A stretch of DNA of 47,643 nucleotides. It comes from Alphaproteobacteria bacterium HGW-Alphaproteobacteria-3 (GTDB taxonomy: Bacteria > Pseudomonadota > Alphaproteobacteria > Parvibaculales > Parvibaculaceae). Position numbers and translations under genes: made by a program. Within the stretch, counting starts at the first letter, position 1; each line of letters starts with the position of its first letter. Below the pieces are notes generated by a model, which worked only from the letters and a program-made list of their open reading frames with translations, was not told the DNA's origin and searched no databases. Where the stretch lies: positions 1 through 47,643 of the forward strand of contig PHEF01000027.1 in assembly GCA_002842875.1 (NCBI GenBank), in the 5' to 3' direction. Below are positions 8,880 through 17,024 of this stretch, in pieces.

Positions 8880-9833
8880 ATGAAGCGCAAAGCGCCAGCG
8901 GCACTTCTGTTGACCTTGACGATTTGCGCGTTTGGGTCGGTCGCGTGGGCACAGAACACTCTTCCAATGCCTGGAGGAGGCGCATCCGCCGAGGCGCCCG
9001 GTCTGTTCTCGGGCATCATGCGCTACATCATGGCGATGCAGCAGGAATACTACCGGTCGATGGCCGGTGCGTTGCGCGCCGTGGACCTGCAGGGATCGGC
9101 AGCCGCCGCATGGACGCTTGCATCGCTCTCCTTCCTCTACGGCATTTTCCATGCCGCGGGCCCGGGACACGGGAAGATCGTGGTGGCCTCGTATATTCTT
9201 GCCGATGAAAGGGAAGTCCGCCGCGGCATCATGGTCGCCTTTCTTTCGGCGTTTGCGCAGGCAATCACCGCAATAACGGCGGTTGGCCTGCTTTCGCTGG
9301 CGCTGGGCCTTACGCATCGCACGACCGCGAGTGCTATTCCTCATATCGAGCGCGCGAGCTTCGTACTGATCGCCGCTCTTGGCGCATGGCTCATCTGGCG
9401 TGCCGTGCGCGGCGGGCATGAACATGAACACTCGCACGAACATGACCATGACCATGCGCATATGCCCACACCGGCCGAGTTGAGGAAGGCGAAGGGCTTC
9501 CGGGAGATGGCTGCGATGGTTCTTTCCGTAGGGCTCCGGCCCTGCAGCGGCGCGGTGCTCGTGCTCCTCTTTGCGGTGACGCAGGGCGCCTTTCTGATCG
9601 GCGCGGCTTCGGCGCTCGTCATGTCGCTCGGCACGGCAATCACCGTGTCGGTGCTGGCCATCCTGACCGTTTTCTCGAAGAATGCGGCGCTTCGGCTGGC
9701 CCGGCGAATGGACAGCCCCTGGGCGGCACGTATCGAGCCGATCCTGATGGCCGGCGGTGGTGCGATCATCCTCGTCTTTGGTGTGTTGCTTTTCGCAAGC
9801 ACTTTTGCCGGGCCTTCATCGCCTCTGCTCTGA
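8880..9833 (+). CDS. rcnA: Nickel/cobalt efflux transporter, RcnA/NicO family
   Basis: A 317-residue inner-membrane protein with an N-terminal signal or first helix ending near VAWAQ, then about six membrane segments. Family landmarks are the FHAAGPGHGK motif (about 90-99) and GLRPCSGAVLVL. Between them, residues 180-194 form a cytoplasmic loop of alternating His with Glu/Asp (HEHEHSHEHDHDHAH), a metal-binding segment as in RcnA. It should export nickel or cobalt in response to excess metal. No RcnR-type repressor lies next to it. The gene symbol follows family resemblance; NicO is an alternative name. The start is set by the upstream GGAAAA and the signal-like N-terminus. Confidence 0.85.
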   Translation: MKRKAPAALLLTLTICAFGSVAWAQNTLPMPGGGASAEAPGLFSGIMRYIMAMQQEYYRSMAGALRAVDLQGSAAAAWTLASLSFLYGIFHAAGPGHGKIVVASYILADEREVRRGIMVAFLSAFAQAITAITAVGLLSLALGLTHRTTASAIPHIERASFVLIAALGAWLIWRAVRGGHEHEHSHEHDHDHAHMPTPAELRKAKGFREMAAMVLSVGLRPCSGAVLVLLFAVTQGAFLIGAASALVMSLGTAITVSVLAILTVFSKNAALRLARRMDSPWAARIEPILMAGGGAIILVFGVLLFASTFAGPSSPLL

Positions 9834-9937
9834 GGCTTGCCCCGGACCCTATCGACAAGGTCCCGCGCCCGCCCCATACTGCCCCGCAACCGCCGGCGAA
9901 CCGGCACCCCTCATCGAATAACGAGCATAGTGAGACG

Positions 9938-10174
9938 ATGGCCGACGAGACCACTACCGATCTGCCCGAACGCATTACCGTTCTTGCCCGCGACTTCACC
10001 CCCGCCGCGATGGAGTTTCATCGCCGGAACATGAGTGAAAAGGGCTACCGGATGGAGGGACAGATCGTGCAGCGCAAGTTCCAGATGATCGAGGGAATGG
10101 GCGCACCGAAGGATCTGTTCGAAGGCGAACTCTTCTACGCGGTGACCTTCGTCCGCAAGAACATCGAAAAATAG
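9938..10174 (+). CDS. Small conserved-looking protein of unknown function
   Basis: A 78-residue soluble protein with no motif I recognise. It is mixed alpha/beta in appearance, with a central segment rich in Met, Arg and Gln (EKGYRMEGQIVQRKFQMI) and a C-terminal strand-like LFYAVTFVRK. A GTGAG site precedes the ATG. The next gene starts 25 bases later on the same strand, so the two may form a small operon. Codon use matches the surrounding chromosome, so there is no sign of recent transfer. Confidence 0.65.
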   Translation: MADETTTDLPERITVLARDFTPAAMEFHRRNMSEKGYRMEGQIVQRKFQMIEGMGAPKDLFEGELFYAVTFVRKNIEK

Positions 10175-10199
10175 AACGCACTGTTGTCGGGGCATAGCC

Positions 10200-10649
10200 A
10201 TGACAGCCAGCCACGAACGATTTTCCGACGGTCCCGTCATCGACAACAACCCCGGTGCGACACGCTGGGTGCTGCTTCGCGATGTCGCCGTCTTCCAGGT
10301 GAAGCTGGTGCTCGACGGATTGAAGGACATCCTGTTGAGCCCCGTCTCGCTCGGCGCGGCCGCACTCTCCCTCTTCAACAAGGAAGGGGAAACGGGACGT
10401 CAGTTCTACGAGGTACTCCACACCGCCCGCCGCCTTGAAGACTGGCTCAACAAATACGGGGATGCAGACCGCATTCCTGCCCCAGGTTTTGCCGTGAAGC
10501 AGGACGGTGAGAGCATCGATGCCACGATCGCCCGCCTCGAGGAACTCGTAAAGCGTCAGTACGAACGCGGTGGCGTGACTGCCAGCGCCAAGGACGCAAT
10601 CGACCGCGCGCTCGACGCTGTGCACGACAAGCTGCGAGGGCAGCGCTGA
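10200..10649 (+). CDS. Conserved-looking protein of unknown function
   Basis: A 149-residue protein I do not recognise. The N-terminal third is followed by an amphipathic or weakly hydrophobic stretch (VFQVKLVLDGLKDILLSPVSLGAAALSLF), which could lie on the membrane surface. The C-terminal half is charged and helical (TIARLEELVKRQYERGG and a following helix). It starts 25 bases after the upstream small gene and probably shares its transcript. No signal peptide or catalytic motif is visible. Confidence 0.65.
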   Translation: MTASHERFSDGPVIDNNPGATRWVLLRDVAVFQVKLVLDGLKDILLSPVSLGAAALSLFNKEGETGRQFYEVLHTARRLEDWLNKYGDADRIPAPGFAVKQDGESIDATIARLEELVKRQYERGGVTASAKDAIDRALDAVHDKLRGQR

Positions 10650-10862
10650 GCCCCGCAGTCGGGCGGCTGCCCGCCGAATGTCTCGTGAAATCAATTGACT
10701 TGCGCAGATCCATCGTGTTGTCTTGACTCGCAATCTATCTTTTGGCCTGCCTTGGCTGCGTTGCCCTCAGGGCCTTTCAAGACTCCAAAAAACCAGGTTG
10801 TACAACGCCGCGCGACTGGCGCGCGGTCAATCTCGCATGCAAATGCGACAGGAGACTTAGAA

Positions 10863-11066
10863 ATGGCTACAGGCGTCGTGAAGTGGTTCAACACGCAAAA
10901 GGGTTACGGCTTTATTCAGCCGTCGGACGGTGGACGCGATGTGTTCGTACACATCAGCGCGGTTGAACGCGCGGGCATGAGCACGCTCAACGAGGGTCAG
11001 AAGATCAGCTACGAACTTGTGACCGAAAAGGGAAAGACCTCGGCAGCGAACCTGGTCGCCGAGTAA
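10863..11066 (+). CDS. cspA: Cold-shock protein (CspA family)
   Basis: A 67-residue single cold-shock domain. The RNA-binding motifs KGYGFIQP (RNP1) and DVFVHIS (RNP2) are intact. Such proteins bind single-stranded RNA and act as RNA chaperones in the cytoplasm. AGGAGA lies upstream of the ATG. About 210 bases separate it from the previous gene. This leader is longer than needed for a promoter alone and contains TTGACT repeats, so post-transcriptional control through a long 5' leader, as in other csp genes, is possible. A terminator follows directly. Confidence 0.95.
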   Translation: MATGVVKWFNTQKGYGFIQPSDGGRDVFVHISAVERAGMSTLNEGQKISYELVTEKGKTSAANLVAE

Positions 11067-11091
11067 CCCACTCGTTTTAATCGGAAATTCG

Positions 11092-11127
11092 AATGGCCGG
11101 GCTCTCAAGCCCGGCCATTTTCGTTTC
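11092..11127 (+). terminator. Rho-independent terminator after cspA
   Basis: An eleven-base perfect stem (ATGGCCGGGCT / AGCCCGGCCAT) with loop CTCA is followed by TTTTCGTTT. Confidence 0.95.
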
Positions 11128-11252
11128 TGCATGTGCCGAAAACTGGCAGTAGCGTTCACTTCTGCCGCCAAACCGGTCTGTAAGGTTGATGCATGAAACC
11201 CCACATGTTTGCATGCGTTGGTATCGTGACGAAAAACCTCTAGAGGCAACCC

Positions 11253-12545
11253 ATGCCGGAAACCCTCCCTCGCGAGAGTGGCAATGCATTTGAAGATCGG
11301 CCTTCTTGCGAATGGAAAGAGAACCGCGAGGGGCTGAAGGAACGCTTCCTTCAGGTCCGCAGCGCGACGGAAATGCTGGCCGCACCGCTCAGCGCCGAGG
11401 ACCAGACCGTCCAGTCGATGCCCGATGTCAGCCCCACAAAATGGCATCGCGCTCACACAAGCTGGTTCTTTGAAGCTTTCCTCCTGCAACCGCGCGCGCC
11501 GGACTATGCCGTCTTCGACGAGGCATACAACTATCTCTTCAACTCCTACTACAACGCCGTGGGCGATCGTCATCCGCGTCCCCAGCGCGGGATGATCACG
11601 CGGCCGAGCGTCGCCGAAGTGACGGCTTACCGTGCCCATGTCGACGAAGCGATGGCGCGCTTCATCGATGAGTGTCCGGCCGATGCGCTGCCCCTCGTGG
11701 GGTTGGGGCTTCATCACGAGCAGCAACATCAGGAACTGCTGCTGACCGACATCAAGCACGCCTTCTCGCTGAACCCGACCTGGCCCGCCTACCGGACGCC
11801 CGGGCAGAACCCCGCCGCCAACGACTCCGCACCCAAGCTCCGCTGGCTGGAGATTCCGGCAGGCCTCTACACCATCGGCCATGCGGGCGAAGGCTTTGCC
11901 TTCGACAATGAAGGGCCGGAGCACAGCGTCTTCCTGCATGACGCGAAAATCGCGAACAGACCCGTCAGCGCCGGCGAGTACCTCGATTTCGTTGCCGATG
12001 GCGGCTACAGCCGACCGGAATTCTGGCTCTCCGACGGCTGGGACACAGTCCGGCGAAGCGGTTGGGAAGCGCCCGGCTACTGGCAGCGCGACGGGGCCGT
12101 CTGGATGGTCTACACGCTGCACGGCCGACGCCCCCTGCGCGAGGACGAGCCCGTTGCGCATGTCAGTTTCTACGAGGCGGCCGCCTATGCCGCCTGGGCG
12201 GAAAAGCGCCTGCCGAGCGAGGCGGAATGGGAAGTCTCAGCACGCACCCATGCCGGCATGAATGGGCATGAACCGGCACTCAACCCTCACCCTCGGCATC
12301 TGGAGCCGGGCTTTTCGCAAGATGTCTGGGAATGGACGGGAAGCGGCTACCTGCCCTACCCGGGCTTTCGCGCGGCGAAGGGCGCGGTGGGTGAATACAA
12401 CGGCAAATTCATGGTGAACCAGATGGTGCTCAGGGGCCGCTCCTGCGCGACACCGCCGGGGCATGAACGGCTGACATACAGAAACTTTTTCGGACCCGCG
12501 GCCAGATGGCAATTCAGCGGTTTCCGGCTAGCGGAGGACATATGA
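11253..12545 (+). CDS. egtB: EgtB, iron-dependent sulfoxide synthase of ergothioneine biosynthesis
   Basis: A 430-residue enzyme joining sulfur to the trimethyl-histidine imidazole (hercynine) using O2. The N-terminal DinB-like domain carries the iron-binding HxxxHxE motif at about His155 and His159 with Glu161 (LHHEQQHQELL). A further ligand candidate is His68 in KWHRAHTSWFFE. The C-terminal half is a formylglycine-generating-enzyme (FGE-sulfatase) domain ending in GRSCATPPGHERLTYRNFF. The stop codon overlaps the egtD start by ATGA, so the two are translationally coupled. No egtA or egtC is present, so cysteine rather than gamma-glutamylcysteine may be the sulfur donor, or those genes lie elsewhere. 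An AGAGG site is upstream of the ATG. Confidence 0.95.
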   Translation: MPETLPRESGNAFEDRPSCEWKENREGLKERFLQVRSATEMLAAPLSAEDQTVQSMPDVSPTKWHRAHTSWFFEAFLLQPRAPDYAVFDEAYNYLFNSYYNAVGDRHPRPQRGMITRPSVAEVTAYRAHVDEAMARFIDECPADALPLVGLGLHHEQQHQELLLTDIKHAFSLNPTWPAYRTPGQNPAANDSAPKLRWLEIPAGLYTIGHAGEGFAFDNEGPEHSVFLHDAKIANRPVSAGEYLDFVADGGYSRPEFWLSDGWDTVRRSGWEAPGYWQRDGAVWMVYTLHGRRPLREDEPVAHVSFYEAAAYAAWAEKRLPSEAEWEVSARTHAGMNGHEPALNPHPRHLEPGFSQDVWEWTGSGYLPYPGFRAAKGAVGEYNGKFMVNQMVLRGRSCATPPGHERLTYRNFFGPAARWQFSGFRLAEDI

Positions 12546-13540
12546 GCAAGGGCAGAGAAAGTCGCCTGGAGGCACTTCAGGATCTGGAGCCCTCGGTCGA
12601 AGAGTTCCGGACGGAGGTGGTCCAGGGGCTATCGAACTCGCAAAAGACGCTGCCCTGCAAGTTCCTCTACGACAGGCGCGGCTCGGAGATATTCGACCGG
12701 ATATGCGATCTGCCGGAATATTATCCGACACGGACGGAGCTCCATATCTTGCAGCGGCATGCCGGCGACATCGCCGCGAGCCTTGGACCGGAAGTCCGGC
12801 TTGTCGAGTTCGGTTCGGGCGCGGGAACGAAGATCCGCCTGCTTCTCACGGCGCTGGATCGCCCCGCCGCCTACCTTCCCGTCGATATTTCCCGGGAACA
12901 TCTCATCGCAGCCAACGCCGATCTCGCCAGGAGTTTTCACGACCTGAGCATCGCCCCGGTTTGCGCCGATTATACCGAGCCCTTCGCGCTGCCGGAGCTC
13001 GCGGGCATCCGTTACCGGACGACGGCCGGCTTTTTCCCCGGATCGACCATCGGTAATTTCACGCGCGCGGAAGCCATCGGTTTCCTGTCGTCCGCGCGAT
13101 GCCTGCTCGGGGCCGGCGCGGTGATGATCGTCGGCGTCGATCTCGTAAAGGATATCGATGTATTGCAGGCTGCCTACGACGATGAGGCCGGCGTCACAGC
13201 GGAATTCAATCTCAATCTTCTCCGGCGCATCAACCGTGAACTCGCCGGCACCTTCGATCTCTCCCACTTCCGGCACGAGGCGCGCTGGAACGCGGAGCTT
13301 GAGCGGATCGAGATGCATCTGGTGAGCCTGCGCGACCAGGAGGTGACCGTCGGCACCCGCCGTTTCCGCTTTCGCGATGGCGAAACAATACATACGGAAA
13401 ACTCGCACAAGTACCGGCTGGATGGTTTCCGCGAACTTGCCCGGCAAGCAGGTTACGAACCCATAGAGGTCTGGACAGACGAGAAGAAATTCTTCAGCGT
13501 GCATGCATTGCGTGCCCGCCAGGAGATACAAGCTTCATGA
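12542..13540 (+). CDS. egtD: EgtD, L-histidine N-alpha-methyltransferase
   Basis: A 332-residue SAM-dependent enzyme that trimethylates histidine to hercynine, the first step of ergothioneine synthesis. The family opening KFLYDRRGSEIFDRIC...EYYPTRTE is clear. The SAM-binding loop is LVEFGSGAGTK, and the characteristic FPGSTIGNF and late DGETIHTENSHKY segments are present. It starts inside the egtB stop (ATGA overlap) and its own stop overlaps the next ATG in the same way, giving a tightly coupled three-gene operon. The reading frame is open upstream to 12506, but that part belongs to egtB. Confidence 0.95.
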   Translation: MSKGRESRLEALQDLEPSVEEFRTEVVQGLSNSQKTLPCKFLYDRRGSEIFDRICDLPEYYPTRTELHILQRHAGDIAASLGPEVRLVEFGSGAGTKIRLLLTALDRPAAYLPVDISREHLIAANADLARSFHDLSIAPVCADYTEPFALPELAGIRYRTTAGFFPGSTIGNFTRAEAIGFLSSARCLLGAGAVMIVGVDLVKDIDVLQAAYDDEAGVTAEFNLNLLRRINRELAGTFDLSHFRHEARWNAELERIEMHLVSLRDQEVTVGTRRFRFRDGETIHTENSHKYRLDGFRELARQAGYEPIEVWTDEKKFFSVHALRARQEIQAS

Positions 13541-14163
13541 TCACGGTCCACCACCTGAACAATTCCCGTTCCCAGCGCATTCTTTGGCTGCTTGAAGAAC
13601 TGGGCGTCGACTACGAAATCGTGTCCTACCAGCGCGACACGACGACGAGCCTCGCCCCCGAAAGCCTGAAGGAAGTTCATCCGCTCGGCAAATCGCCCGT
13701 CGTAACGGATGGTGACCGGACCGTGGCGGAGTCCGGCGCGATCGTCGAATATCTGATCCGGAAATATGGCCGCGACCGGTTGATGCCGAACGAGGACACC
13801 CCGGAATTCATTTCCTATCTCCACTGGATGCACTATGCCGAGGGCTCGGCAATGCTGCCGGTGATGCTGTCGCTCTACCTGGTGCGGCTCGGCGAAGCTG
13901 GAAAGCCGCTCCACCCGCGCATCGAAAGCGAAGTCGCGAACCACTTCGGCTATATGAACGATGCGCTGGGACAACGCGACTTCTTCGTGGGCAATGCATT
14001 GAGCGGCGCCGATTTCCAGCTCACCTTCGCTCTGGAAGCAGCAAAGTCCCTGGGCCTTCTGAGCGGCTTCGAAAATCTTGTGCGATACCTCGGCAAGATG
14101 CACGAGCGGCCCGCCTACAGGCGTGGGATCGAACGCGGCGGACAATACGATCTCGGCCAATAA
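13537..14163 (+). CDS. Glutathione S-transferase-like protein in the ergothioneine operon
   Basis: A 208-residue two-domain GST. The thioredoxin-fold N-terminus (residues 1-80) contains NNSRSQRILWLLEEL, the usual site of the activating Ser or Tyr, and the cis-Pro segment HPLGKSPVV. The SGAIVEYL motif (ESGAIVEY) binds the glutamyl part of glutathione. The helical C-terminal domain follows, with ALSGADFQLTF as the N-capping-box region. It is coupled to egtD through an ATGA overlap. Its place suggests a role with ergothioneine or another thiol, for example conjugate formation or reduction, but that role is inference. Confidence 0.9.
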   Translation: MITVHHLNNSRSQRILWLLEELGVDYEIVSYQRDTTTSLAPESLKEVHPLGKSPVVTDGDRTVAESGAIVEYLIRKYGRDRLMPNEDTPEFISYLHWMHYAEGSAMLPVMLSLYLVRLGEAGKPLHPRIESEVANHFGYMNDALGQRDFFVGNALSGADFQLTFALEAAKSLGLLSGFENLVRYLGKMHERPAYRRGIERGGQYDLGQ

Positions 14164-14166
14164 CCG

Positions 14167-14808
14167 CTAGCGTGCGGCGTAAGCCAGACCGAAATAGATC
14201 GCGAACACCATTGCAACCGCGACCGCAATGGCGGCGATCGCGATCGTCATGCCGAGCCCAACGATCGCCCCGTCATGTTCGACAAGGCCGAGCCCGATGA
14301 CGAAGCAGGAGATCGCGGGAAGCCACCCGGTCAGCGGAATCGGAAGGCAGAGCACCACGCCCGTAACGAGGAGCAGAACGCCTAGCGGGCGTTCTGCCTT
14401 GCCCTGAAAGACACGCAGATAACGAATCCTGGTAAGTCGCGCCAGCGGGCGCGCGATCGGCAGCGCACTCAGGGCGCCTGCACGCCATCTTTCACGCGCA
14501 ATGAACCGATTGGTGACGAAGCCGGGAAGCCACAACGTCTTGCGTCCGATGGCCATCTGAGTCGCAATGAAAAGAATAGGAAGACCGAGCACCATGTTCG
14601 TACCGGGCGGCAGCGGCAGCATGTTCATGAAACCGACAAGCATGAGCCCCCAGCCAAAGCTGCGATCGCCCAGCGATTCCAGAACATCGCCGAAAGTGCT
14701 TCCATTCGGCTTCTTGCGAGTGCCGACCTGTGCGAGACCTCTAAGAGCGCCGCTCCGTCTTTTCTTCATCTGACTGCCATCGGCCAACTGGGATGTGGCT
14801 TCTAGCAC
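14167..14808 (-). CDS. exoD: ExoD-family membrane protein
   Basis: A 213-residue protein with a charged N-terminus and several hydrophobic segments (around GLMLVGFMNMLPLPPG, VLLLVTGVVLCLPIPLTG and a long C-terminal span). The two PLPP/PIPLTG-containing helices are a repeat seen in ExoD, an inner-membrane protein linked to exopolysaccharide production and alkali tolerance in rhizobia. The likely start is a GTG at 14808 with GGGG upstream on the minus strand; an ATG thirteen codons further in (MKKRRSG) is the alternative. It converges with the GST gene three bases away. Confidence 0.8.
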   Translation of the reverse strand: MLEATSQLADGSQMKKRRSGALRGLAQVGTRKKPNGSTFGDVLESLGDRSFGWGLMLVGFMNMLPLPPGTNMVLGLPILFIATQMAIGRKTLWLPGFVTNRFIARERWRAGALSALPIARPLARLTRIRYLRVFQGKAERPLGVLLLVTGVVLCLPIPLTGWLPAISCFVIGLGLVEHDGAIVGLGMTIAIAAIAVAVAMVFAIYFGLAYAAR

Positions 14809-14913
14809 TTTTTCCCCGGCGCCGTCACTGTGGCATGCGCGCCCGGCGCGGACGACAAGGCAGCGCCACGGGAACGCCGTTCCTGTGTGAAATCTGTCGC
14901 GAATACCGGCGGT

Positions 14914-15129
14914 TCAGGGGCGCCCGGCCACGCCTCTGAGCGCATGAGCAAATCCCCGCAACGACCTGAACACCGTCATGAGGCCATAGATCGCGAAGCC
15001 GGCTGCGGCCATGAGCATATAGGCCTGAAGAGCGGCATCGCTACCAAGCGCCGCCCAGAGCGGCTCGACATGGAAACGTACACCGTCATACGCCTCCCCC
15101 AGATACCTGAGGCTGCTATTATCGTTCAT
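14914..15129 (-). CDS. Small membrane protein of unknown function
   Basis: A 71-residue protein with one membrane span (about ALQAYMLMAAAGFAIYGLMTVF) followed by a basic tail rich in Arg. The ATG at 15129 is directly preceded by GGAGGG on the minus strand, which decides the start. The longer frame to 15207 has no such site. I do not recognise a family. It is divergent from the GIY-YIG gene. Confidence 0.6.
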   Translation of the reverse strand: MNDNSSLRYLGEAYDGVRFHVEPLWAALGSDAALQAYMLMAAAGFAIYGLMTVFRSLRGFAHALRGVAGRP

Positions 15130-15206
15130 TCCCTCCGCTCCTCCCCAAGAGCATTGATGTCGCCATAATACGACCTGACGCCCCCGACCGAAAGCGGAAA
15201 TCGGCA

Positions 15207-15506
15207 ATGACGGAAAGCGACCGGCCCCACCTCCCCTCGCGCGATTGGACCCTCTACATCCTCGAATGCGCGGGCGGACGGCTCTACACGGGTATTACCC
15301 TCGATCTCGAAGCGCGCTACAAGGCGCATGCATCCGGCAAGGGAGCACGTTTCACCAGAAGCTATCCGCCGGAACGAATCGTCTTTACACGCCGTTTCGC
15401 CAACAGGTCAGAAGCCCTGAAGGCGGAGCACGCGATCAAGAAAATGCCGGCCGCCGGGAAGCGAGGCATGATCCGTCGCGAAGACGTCACAAAGCAGCCG
15501 GATTGA
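15207..15506 (+). CDS. GIY-YIG nuclease-superfamily protein (UPF0213-like)
   Basis: A 99-residue single-domain protein with the GIY-YIG pattern in modified form (TLYILEC...RLYTGITLDLEARYKAH), the conserved Arg and His on the following helix, and KGARFTRSYPPERIV. These small proteins resemble the catalytic module of UvrC and homing endonucleases. Small stand-alone members have no well-established role. It is followed four bases later by slyX on the same strand. Confidence 0.9.
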   Translation: MTESDRPHLPSRDWTLYILECAGGRLYTGITLDLEARYKAHASGKGARFTRSYPPERIVFTRRFANRSEALKAEHAIKKMPAAGKRGMIRREDVTKQPD

Positions 15507-15510
15507 AAAC

Positions 15511-15732
15511 ATGGCAGATCGGGAAAGATTGACGCAGCGGATAGATGAACTCGAAATCCGGCTTGCGCACCAAGACAAATCCGTTGAGGACCTGAACGAT
15601 GCCCTCGCCGCGCAATGGCGAACCATCGACGAGCTGGTGCGCAAGCTTTCCGCTCTCGAGAGTCGCCTGCACTCGGTCGAACGGAATGCGGATGCACCGC
15701 CTTCCGACGAACCGCCGCCGCCGCATTATTGA
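15511..15732 (+). CDS. slyX: SlyX-family coiled-coil protein
   Basis: A 73-residue, highly charged coiled-coil protein (RIDELEIRLAHQDKSVEDLN and following heptads) with a proline-rich tail PPSDEPPPPHY. This is the SlyX layout: two short helices and a Pro-His-Tyr end. Its molecular function is not established. It lies between the GIY-YIG gene and rluA with gaps of 4 and 11 bases, so the three are probably cotranscribed. Confidence 0.9.
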   Translation: MADRERLTQRIDELEIRLAHQDKSVEDLNDALAAQWRTIDELVRKLSALESRLHSVERNADAPPSDEPPPPHY

Positions 15733-15743
15733 GGCAGCGTTTC

Positions 15744-16415
15744 ATGGGCGACACTCTCGCAAGCCGCTTCCATTACGATCCACCGCTCACCCCCTGGCTC
15801 ACGGTCCTGCATGCGGATGAGGACATTCTCGTGCTTGCCAAGCAGAGCGGCCTGCTGAGCGTTGCGGGAAAACCGGCCGAACATGGAGATTGTCTCGAGA
15901 GCCGGGCAAAAGCGGAGCATGCCAACGCTCGCATTGTCCACCGGCTGGACCGGGAAACGTCCGGCGTCGTCGTAATGGCGATGAACCCCAAGGCACATCG
16001 CCATCTCGGTCTGCAGTTCGAACGCCGCAAGATCCGCAAGAAATATGTTGCACGTGTTTGGGGCCACGTGAAGGACGACAAGGGCACCGTCGACCTGCCG
16101 CTTTCCTGCGACTGGCCGAACCGGCCCATGCAGATGATCGACCTGGCGAACGGCCGGGCGGCGCGAACGGACTGGGAGATTCTTGCGCGAGAGGAAAATG
16201 CGACGCGCCTGGTTCTGTCACCGCTGACGGGGCGTTCTCACCAGCTCCGCGTACACATGCTGAGCCTCGGCCATCCAATTCTCGGAGACGGTTTCTACGC
16301 GCCCGGACCGGCCTTCGCCGCCGCCGATCGTCTTCAGCTTCACGCCGAAAGCCTCACGCTCCACCATCCGTCCGATGGCGTGCTCCGAACCTTCGCCGAT
16401 CCCTGCCCATTCTAG
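15744..16415 (+). CDS. rluA: RluA-family pseudouridine synthase
   Basis: A 223-residue enzyme that isomerises uridine in RNA. The catalytic Asp is in IVHRLDRETSGVV, and the RluA-family motifs GRSHQLRVHM and LGDGFY follow. It has no S4 domain. Length and layout match RluA, which modifies 23S rRNA U746 and tRNA U32, rather than RluC or RluD. The ATG at 15744 is used; upstream codons in this frame overlap slyX. Its stop codon shares bases CTAG with the stop of the convergent repeat-peptide gene. Confidence 0.85.
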   Translation: MGDTLASRFHYDPPLTPWLTVLHADEDILVLAKQSGLLSVAGKPAEHGDCLESRAKAEHANARIVHRLDRETSGVVVMAMNPKAHRHLGLQFERRKIRKKYVARVWGHVKDDKGTVDLPLSCDWPNRPMQMIDLANGRAARTDWEILAREENATRLVLSPLTGRSHQLRVHMLSLGHPILGDGFYAPGPAFAAADRLQLHAESLTLHHPSDGVLRTFADPCPF

Positions 16416-16690
16416 CTGGAAACGGAGGTGCGAATGGTGACCGAGGTGGAACTGTTCGAGTTCGAATTGTAATTCGAGTTCGAATTCGAGTTGTAGTTCG
16501 AATTCGAGTTGTAGTTGGTGTTGCTGTTGTAGTTCCAGTTTTCATTGAAATTGTAGTTGCCGCCGTCGTCGCAGGCATATGCGGGCGTGGCACCGGCATA
16601 AGCATAGAGAACCGCCGCAACCGCAAGGGCCGCTACGCCGGTGAGCGCAACACGATGCCGAGCGAGATTTGTGCCGATTTGCTTCATCAT
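16412..16690 (-). CDS. Secreted Asn/Ser/Tyr-repeat peptide
   Basis: A 92-residue precursor with a good signal peptide (ALTGVAALAVAAVLYAYAGA) cleaved after ATPAYA. The mature part of about 53 residues begins CDDGG and is then almost only Asn, Tyr and Ser in repeats such as NYNSN and SNSNYNSN, ending SSTSVTIRTSVSS. Repeats of this kind tend to aggregate or form amyloid-like fibres, so a surface or extracellular role is possible. The matching DNA is a run of GAATTCGAA-like units of lower GC than its surroundings. A GGAGTG site lies just before two tandem ATGs, which supports a real start. I do not recognise the family. Confidence 0.65.
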   Translation of the reverse strand: MMKQIGTNLARHRVALTGVAALAVAAVLYAYAGATPAYACDDGGNYNFNENWNYNSNTNYNSNSNYNSNSNSNYNSNSNSSTSVTIRTSVSS

Positions 16691-16799
16691 TCACTCCAGT
16701 TGATCCGTTTTGACGCGGAACGACCCTCGCAAAACATCTTTCGAAGGCCTCTGGAGAGACAGGAGCAGGAAGCGTGCCCGAATGCCGTGTTCGCAACGG

Positions 16800-16876
16800 T
16801 GGTAGCGGAGGAGGGACTCGAACCCCCGACACGCGGATTATGATTCCGCTGCTCTAACCAACTGAGCTACTCCGCC
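16800..16876 (-). tRNA. tRNA-Met (anticodon CAU)
   Basis: A complete cloverleaf on the minus strand: acceptor GGCGGAG/CTCCGCT, D-loop AGCTCAGTTGGTTAGAGC, anticodon arm GCGGA-ATCATAA-TCCGC, T-arm GGGGGTTCGAGTCCCTC, and an encoded CCA. The anticodon CAU fits elongator Met. The Ile2 tRNA, which modifies the same C, cannot be fully excluded, but the sequence resembles alphaproteobacterial elongator Met. It lacks initiator features. Confidence 0.92.
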
Positions 16877-17024
16877 CCTGAAACCGCAGAATTGAGCGGT
16901 GCCGGGCCACAGGGCCCGCGAGAGACCCGGATATAATGGCCGTCGCAAAGGCCTGTCAAGCAAGAGGATGCCGGGAATCGCTCGAGAGCCGCCATCGGAC
17001 CCGATGCACGGAAAATCCGGGCCC

